A stretch of 64,000 nt of DNA, from the NCBI RefSeq assembly GCF_033568475.1, contig NC_133123.1, positions 175,429,685-175,493,684 on the forward strand, given 5' to 3'. The notes under the pieces were generated by a model. That model did not search any database and was not told where the DNA came from. It saw only the letters and a program-made list of their open reading frames with translations. This document shows, piece by piece, positions 57,260 through 64,000 of this stretch. A program made the translations under genes and the position numbers. Each line of letters begins with the position of its first letter. The first letter of the stretch is position 1. The DNA comes from Henckelia pumila (lineage: Eukaryota; Streptophyta; Magnoliopsida; Lamiales; Gesneriaceae).

Positions 57260-60200
57260 GAATAACTCCGGAAATCGCTGTCTCAAGTCAGATTCTGTCT
57301 CCCAAGTCGCTTCCTCGATGCCGTGACGGCTCTACTGCACTTTCACCAACGGAATCAACTTGGTTCTGTGTTGCTTTTCTTTCCGATCAAGGATCTGAAT
57401 CGGTCGTTCAAAATACATCAGAGTCTCGTCTAACTCGGCTTCGTCAGGATGAAGGATATGAGAAATATCTGGTTGATACTTTCGCAGCATAGAGACGTTA
57501 AAAACGTCGTGAATACCAGATAAAGACAGAGGAAGTGCAAGTCTGTAGGCAAGATCGCCTATCTTCTCGAGAATCTCGTACGGCCCGATGAATCTCGGAG
57601 ATAACTTCCCTCTCTTACCGAATCTGACAGTGCCTCTGAACGGAGAAATCTTCAGAAAGACTCGGTCTCCCTGAACAAAACTCAGAGGTCTACGCCTGAA
57701 ATTCGCATACTTCGCCTGTCTATCTTGAGCTGACTTCATTCTGGTCTGAATGATCTTAACCTGCTCTGCCATATCTCTAAGCATCTCCGGTCCCAAATCT
57801 GGTGACTCGGACAAATCATCCCAAAACAACGGAGATCCAAACTTTCTACCATACAAAGCCTCAAAAGGCACCATACCGATACTCGCTTGGAAGCTGTTGT
57901 TGTAAGAAAACTCGACAAGAGACAAAGAATCCTGCCAAATAGTGCCAAAGTCTAGCACTACCGCTCACAACATATCCTCTAACGTCTGGATAGTCCGCTC
58001 TGACTGTCCATCGGTCTGAGGATGATAAGTTGTACTCAGATGCAATCGAGTACCAAGTGCCCCCTGAAGATTGTGCCAAAAGTGAGAAGTGAATCTAGGA
58101 TCTCTGTCTGAAACGATCGACTTCGGCACACCATGCAATCTCACAACATTTCTAACATACAACTCAGCCATCTGATCATGACGATACGTCATCCTGTACG
58201 GAATAAAACATGCAGACTTCGTCAATCGGTCGATCACTACCCAAATTGCATCGCATCCTCGAACGGATCGTGGTAGCTTCATGACAAAATCCATGGAAAT
58301 GTGATCCCACTTCCATTCAGGAACAGATAGAATGTGCAACAGACCTCCTGGTTGCTTCCGTTCTGCTTTTACTTGCTGACAGTTCAAACACCGAGATACA
58401 AACCTCGCAACATCGCTCTTCATTCTCTTCCACCAGAACTGGTTCTTCAGGTCGTTGTACATCTTACGACCTCCATGAAGAATACTAAACCGACTGCAAT
58501 GAGCCTCTCGGAGAATACGCTGTCTCAATTCCGAAAAATCAGGCACAACAATACGGTTATTCACAAACAGTACATCATCTCTAACTTGGAATTCAGACTG
58601 ATGCTCAGATCTGACTTTCTCTACTGAAACCTGAATGCTCGGCTCAAACTTCTGTGCTTCTCTGATTGCAACAAACAACTTTGGTTCGGCTTGAATAGCA
58701 AACACTCTGATAGTCTCCCTATCTATTTCAAACTCTAAACCATAAGTGCAACAATCATCGATCAACTGAGAAACACCAATAGTAGAAAGAGATAAAAAAC
58801 ATAGCTTTCGGCTCAAGGCATCTGCAACTGCATTCGACTTTCCCGGATAATACTTGATTTCACAGTCGAAATCCTTCAACAGATCTAACCATCTTCTCTG
58901 TCTCATATTCACCTCTGCTTGTGAAAGCAAGTACTTAAGGCTCTTATGGTCAGAAAAGATCTCAAAAGACTCCCCATAAAGATAGTGACGCCAGATCTTC
59001 AGAGCAAAGACGATCGCAGCTAGTTCAAGATCATGAACCGGATAACGAGTTTCGTGCGGTTTCAGCTGCCTCGATGCATACGCCACCACATGCTTATGCT
59101 GCATAAGAACACAACCCAAGCCTCGGTTAGAAGCATCACAATAGATTGTGAAACCTCCAGTACCCTTCCGAATAGAAAAAATCGGAGCACTGGTCAGTCT
59201 CCTCTTCAGATCAACAAAGCTAGCCTCACAATCTGCAGTCCAGACAAAAGGCGCATTCTTCTGAGTCAGCTGGGTAATAGGCTTGGTAATAGACGAGAAA
59301 CCCTCGATGAATCGGCGATAATAACCAGCTAACCCATGAAGCTTCGGATCTCAGGTACTGATGTCGGTCTAGGCCAATTCATAACCACTTCAATCTTGCT
59401 GGGATCGACAGAAATCCCATCTCCAGAAATGATATGACCGAGAAAGACAACTCGATCCAACCAGAATTCACACTTAGACAACTTGGCAAACAACTGCTCA
59501 ACTCACAAAATCTGCAGTACGGTCCTCAAGTGCTCTGCATGGTCAGTATGGTTTTTCGAGTAGATAAGAATATAATCGATAAAGATAATGACAAACTCAT
59601 CTAAATAACGCTGAAAGATACGGCTCATCAAACCCATAAAAACCGCTGGAGCGTTAGTCAAACCAAACGGCATGACTATAAACTCAAAGTGACCATACCT
59701 TGTTTTGAATGCGGTCCTAGGAACATCTTCCTCTCGCACTCTCAGTTGGTGATAGCCTGACCTCAGATCAATCTTCGAATAGATAGAAGAACCCTGCAGC
59801 TGATCAAAAAGGTCATCTATTCGGGGTAAAAGATACCTGTTCTTAACTGTAGCCTGATTCAACTGGCGGTAATCGATACAAAGCCGCATAGAACCATCCT
59901 TCTTCCGAACAAACAGAACAGGAGCACCCCAAGGTGATACACTAGGTCTGATGTATCCCTTGGAAATCAAATCTTCCAGTTGCTCCTTCAACTCCCTCAG
60001 TTCAATAGGTGTCATACGATAAGGAGCTTTGGAAATAGGCTGAGTACCTGGCACCAAATCGATGCTGAATTCGATCTCTTGAATAGGTGGCAATCCAGAA
60101 ACATCTTCTGGAAACACATTAGCAAAATCTCTAACCACTGGTAAGTCAACCAAAGCTGGGCTAGATTTCAGTACATCAACCGCATAAACCAAAAATCCTT

Positions 60201-61817
60201 CTGCACCTCTCTATAACAAACGAGTCATAGATAACACTGAAATCAAAGGAATTCTAGATCGAGAACCCTTACCAAAGAATTTCCACTCGTCTGCCATTTC
60301 AGGTCTGAACCTAACAACCTTCAGAAAACAATCAACTGTTGCCCTGTACTTGGTCAAAGCATCTATACCGACAATACAATCAAAATCTGACAACCCAAGC
60401 ACAATACAGTCGAATTCTAACAAATTCCCCTCAAAACAAAGTTCACAGTTCCTGACTAGTCTGACAGAAACAATTCCCCCACCCAACGGTGAAGTAACAG
60501 CTACTAAAATAGGCAACAACTCAGTAGGCAAGGCATGCAATAACACAAATTTCTCAGAGATAAAGGAATGGGAAGCACCTGTATCTATCAAGACATGAGC
60601 AGAATAACCAAAAATCAAACAGTTACCTGCTATAACATCGTCAGGTGCTGCCTGAGCCTGATCCTCTGTCAAAGCAAAGACTCGTGCCTGCTGTCTCGGA
60701 GGCTGGTTCGCACTAGAGTTACCTCCCTGTCTGTTCTGTTGCTGAGGCTGGAAAGAGTTCACTGCAAAAGACTACCTCTCGGGTTGAGCTGCAGGTCGAG
60801 ATGAACTTCCGCTCTGAGCTCTATCCCTGTTATGCTGAGGGCACACCTTAGAGAAGTGTCCCGGTTGCTAATAGGTGTTACAATTACCGAAGACTCCCAC
60901 ACACTGATCCGGTGAGTGTCTTCCCCCACACTTGCTGCAGTACATGGCTGAAGATCCAGAACTATGTCCTGAACCGAATTACTTGGAACCACTGGAACTA
61001 GAAGAACTGTTCCCCTGCCTCTTGAACTATTTACCTCTTGCTTTGTACTGATCTTTTCTGTTTCCCCCACTGTTTCCACCTTCATACCTTTGTTGCTGGT
61101 TCTGATGCTGCGGTGGCTGATTCTGATACTGAGATGGTGGGTTCTGATACTGCCTCTGTTGCTGAGGTGCTACCTGGTTATCTCTTTGCCTCCACAAGCC
61201 TGCTTCTGCTCCCTTTGCGTGATTCATGGCATCCGCAAAGTTGTTAGGCCTGTTGTTGTTTACCAACGTGAAGTCGTCGGGGTTCAAACCATTGATGAAC
61301 TGATCTGCCTTAGCTTCTTCATCTCCGGCAATTAGCAGTGCAAAACGCAACAGACTATCGAACTTAGCCACGTACTCTTCAATGTTCGGATTCCCTTGCC
61401 TCAGATTGGCAAACTCTGCTCCCTTATCTTTGCGATATGACATAGAGAAAAACCGCTTATAAAATTCAGATTTAAAAAGAGTCCAAGTAACTTCCGTACC
61501 TCTACTCTCCATTGCTTTCTTTGTCATGATCCACCAGCTCTTAGCAACCCCACGTAGCTGATGAATGACTAACCTGATTCTGCGGTCTTCTGTGTAATCA
61601 ATGGAATCGAACAACTGATCGATATCATCCAACCAACTCTCGCAGTCAACTGGATTTTCTGAACCCATCAATAACGGTGGATTGAACGACTGAAACCTCT
61701 TCAGCAAGGTTTCCATAGGTGTTGCTGAAGCATCCAACTGATCCACTTCAGTGCTAGTTTGCTCAGTCGCAGGGATAACTGGCGGTGTGTTTCTGTTTAT
61801 CACTCGAGAGTACCCAT
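57260..61817 (-). pseudogene. Element E gag-pol, multiple stops and frameshifts
   Basis: Same domain order as D. The ATG (61815-61817) is out of frame with gag because one base is missing a few codons later. Stops: 61027-61029, 60979-60981, 60868-60870, 60772-60774, 60211-60213, 59503-59505, 57965-57967 and 57332-57334. A one-T deletion near 59335 (in the ...SFMG-L region) shifts the frame between RT and RNase H. RT reads FIDY where D has FIDD, losing a catalytic Asp, and the knuckle Cys in CNTC is Tyr. RNase H ([10 protein letters not shown]) and integrase DDE residues ([27 protein letters not shown]) remain. Most stops are CAG/CAA-to-TAG/TAA or CGA-to-TGA changes, as from cytosine deamination. 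Confidence 0.9.
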
Positions 61818-62106
61818 CTGAATAACAAAGTTTAGGGCACAAAATATCTCAATCGCTACAACCGGTGCCCCTTTACAACCGCTCAGAAAAACCGGATACC
61901 AGTCGATAACATAAGCAGTTATATCTCAAGTAGATCATGCTTTATAAAAGTAAATCACATAACCATGTAATTCAAATAATTCTCAATCAATAAAGCATGC
62001 TCGCATGGAATTAATTATACAGCTAAAATAATTCAAACACATGCGAGGAGCCAATACACGCAGACTCGATCTACCCGCTCACTCTAGTTCAACCAAGAAT
62101 CTTATT

Positions 62107-62118
62107 TCTATGATACCA
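62107..62118 (-). other. Mutated primer binding site of element E
   Basis: Sense TGGTATCATAGA where the family consensus is TGGTATCAGAGC, 5 nt from the LTR edge at 62124. Confidence 0.75.
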
Positions 62119-62123
62119 CTTAA

Positions 62124-64000
62124 TGTGAGACCTCGTTTCTAATCAACTAATATCAGACAACAATCGATAAGTAAACAAGAAACCAATAATAATTTTTTTT
62201 TAAAAGAAAGCTCACGCGCTCGCGCTGACATCAGCGCGCCCGCGCCTAAGCTCCGCTAAAACCAGCGCGCCCGCGCTCTAAGAAAGAGCGCCCGCGCCCA
62301 TACCTCGCAAAGAGGCCACGCGCCCGTGCCAACAACCGCGCGCCCGCGCCGTCCTCTCGCCCAGAAGAGTTAAGGCACTGAAATAAACTCAATCAAAGCC
62401 TAAACACTTGCATTAAAAGTATTTGACATGCCAATAACAATACAAGTAAGGTTTAGGGAAGAGAAACATTCAATACGGTAGTACCTACATCAATTCTTGC
62501 TTACAAAACAAATACGAGAAGTTCGAATGACTAAACATGTTCGCAAAACATAACTAGGTTGACATGCTGATTCGACTTCTAAACGAGTCTCACTTCTATC
62601 TCTTGCTCTGGACGCTAACCAGGTCTATGCTGACTTGATCCTGCCCTTCCTGTTTCCAAGTTCACATAAAAAACAAAGCAACAGCCGGATAAACCGGTGA
62701 GAAAGATAATCCCAGTAAAAGCAACATATCAAGTAATACAACAATAAACATGCTTTCAAGACAACAACACAATCAATAACAACGTAATGAAATGCATGTC
62801 TTTAAACCGGGATATCAAATCTGATAAACAAAGGATTGCTGCTGTGCTTTTGGGATCCCGAGGATGAGATCACGTGATGACTCACCGACTCTTCCAATCG
62901 AGGTGGTGCCACATATCTCACTCCTCTAGACTTTGAGCAACCATAATGAGTATGCTAGCACTAGGCGATAGGACTACGACCTAGGCCAATCAATCATAGT
63001 TCCCAAACGTCCAAACAAAAAGGGCGGTTCTGCCCGCTGAATCAACGTAGGCTCAAGATGAATGCATAACAGAAACATAAAACATAAGCCACATAGTCAA
63101 AAGTAAAATCAATCAACAAGACACAAGTTCCTCATGCTAGAACAAGTGTAGATGCAATATGTGATTTGAAAGGAAAACTCGAGAACCAACTGTCCCGAGT
63201 ATGCTATCCCGCTACGATGACTGCTTTTACCTTTCAATGTCGTAGATCCAACTCCGGACAAGCTACAACAAAAGATTGTATCAACAATTATACAACCTAA
63301 ACAACAAACAACGGTTCAAGGAAATCTCTTTACCGTTCTTTGTCCAACTCTCGACGAACAATGCTGCCAACACAGGGCTCGACAACTCCAACGAATCTGT
63401 ACGAATACAAGAGTTGATCAACAACCATGATCACTCTCAAGCCAAGGCTTCAATCAATACAAAAACGATTCGAAACCCCAAAACTCAAACCGACGGCATA
63501 ACGGCTATAAACTGAACAAACCGGAAACGCAGACAGCAGTTCAATACCGATATAACGTCATATCAATGCCCAAAACAACAATAACAAAGCAAACCCATCA
63601 ATCTCAAAATCCACATTTTCGAAAATGGCTTCCAAAAATCATAACAAATCCGAACGTCGCTCTAATTCAAAACCGACAGATAATAAACGATCAGAACTCT
63701 GTCAAGAACAACATACTCGAATCTCAAACTATTCTAACAACATCCAAAAACTATAATGTATCTGATCGTAGAAGAACTTACAATATAACAGAGCTCTCAC
63801 TGCAGTGATCGATAATCTGCCTTCAGAAATAAATTCCAACGGCCGGATCGAGCTAGAACTGGATTCTGAAAGCTTGAAGAGGGTTTGAGGCATCTCTAAT
63901 GGTGGATATCGGTTTGGAGAGGAATATGAAGACTTTTCCCAATCAATTCCAAGTGTATATAATATATCAAAAACAATATTTGCCTTTTAGTCCCTGAAAT
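62124..64000 (-). repeat. 5' LTR of element E, truncated by window
   Basis: Starts TGTGAGACCTCG in plus reading and is collinear with 55139-57155; about 140 bp should lie beyond the window. The GC-rich array at 62213-62350 differs from the other LTR: one motif pair near GTTTAAGGCAGCATGCCC is absent, and an extra CGTGCCAACAACCGCGCGCCC unit is present. Confidence 0.9.
62213..62350. repeat. GCGCGCCCGCGC motif array in E 5' LTR
   Basis: Same motif as 55229-55410 but with different unit content, so units were lost or gained after insertion or by recombination between copies. Confidence 0.85.

Larger units (their letters stand above)
55139..64000 (-). mobile_element. Element E: inactive Tekay/Del-type element, D family, right end outside window
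   Basis: 3' LTR 55139-57155, gag-pol 61817 to about 57260 (minus strand), mutated primer site and 5' LTR from 62124 past the window end. Its gag-pol is closely related to D, but the LTR carries a different GC-rich array. GATTT precedes the left edge (55134-55138); the right TSD is not visible. Confidence 0.9.

Overview
This window is nuclear DNA from a flowering plant, and almost all of it is transposable elements inserted into one another. The plant assignment rests on Ty3/gypsy and Ty1/copia elements with tRNA-iMet-type primer sites (TGGTATCAGAGC), CACTA transposons carrying plant gene fragments with introns (a receptor-like kinase, chloroplast-type GAPDH, a calcium-dependent protein kinase), and an endogenous plant pararetrovirus (caulimovirid) fragment. 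A eudicot is likely; anything finer is a guess. I found no intact single-copy host gene, no tRNA or rRNA gene and no CRISPR array.

Left block, 1-29150. The host is the 3' part of a Sirevirus-like copia element (plus strand): a broken envelope-like reading frame (8608-10804), a polypurine tract and a 3' LTR (11022-29150) split by insertions. A very large non-coding LTR element (LARD-like, minus strand, 1-8607, 3.55 kb LTR) sits in the envelope-like frame. A 10.2 kb CACTA element (11303-21474, TSD TAA) sits in the LTR and itself contains a second CACTA (12577-17415, TSD TGA). Both carry pieces of host genes. A gag-protease-only LTR element (21943-28669, TSD AAGAA) sits further along the same LTR.

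Middle block, 29151-37416. A MITE-like stretch is followed by a minus-strand caulimovirid fragment (coat protein and protease) and a gypsy gag-protease fragment. Next comes a minus-strand gypsy element (called F here) whose RT-RNaseH-integrase region is deleted. The 3' LTR of F is split by a solo LTR (32505-35101, TSD CCTTC).

Right block, 37417-64000. Element B (Tekay/Del-like, decayed, plus strand) is inserted in the 5' LTR of F. Element C is inserted in B. Elements D (44993-54171, TSD GATTT, nearly complete) and E (55139 to beyond the window, minus strand) are inserted in C. D and E are the same gag-pol family. D is broken only by four in-frame TGA codons; E has many stops, two frameshifts and a lost RT catalytic Asp.

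The most unusual signal is in the LTRs. Four or more families carry a short array of GC-rich palindromes or hairpins. In B, D and E the array sits at the same place, about 90-300 bp from the LTR 3' end, but its sequence differs between families. No new gene system was seen; these arrays, the two gag-protease-only elements and the gene-capturing nested CACTAs are the best leads.
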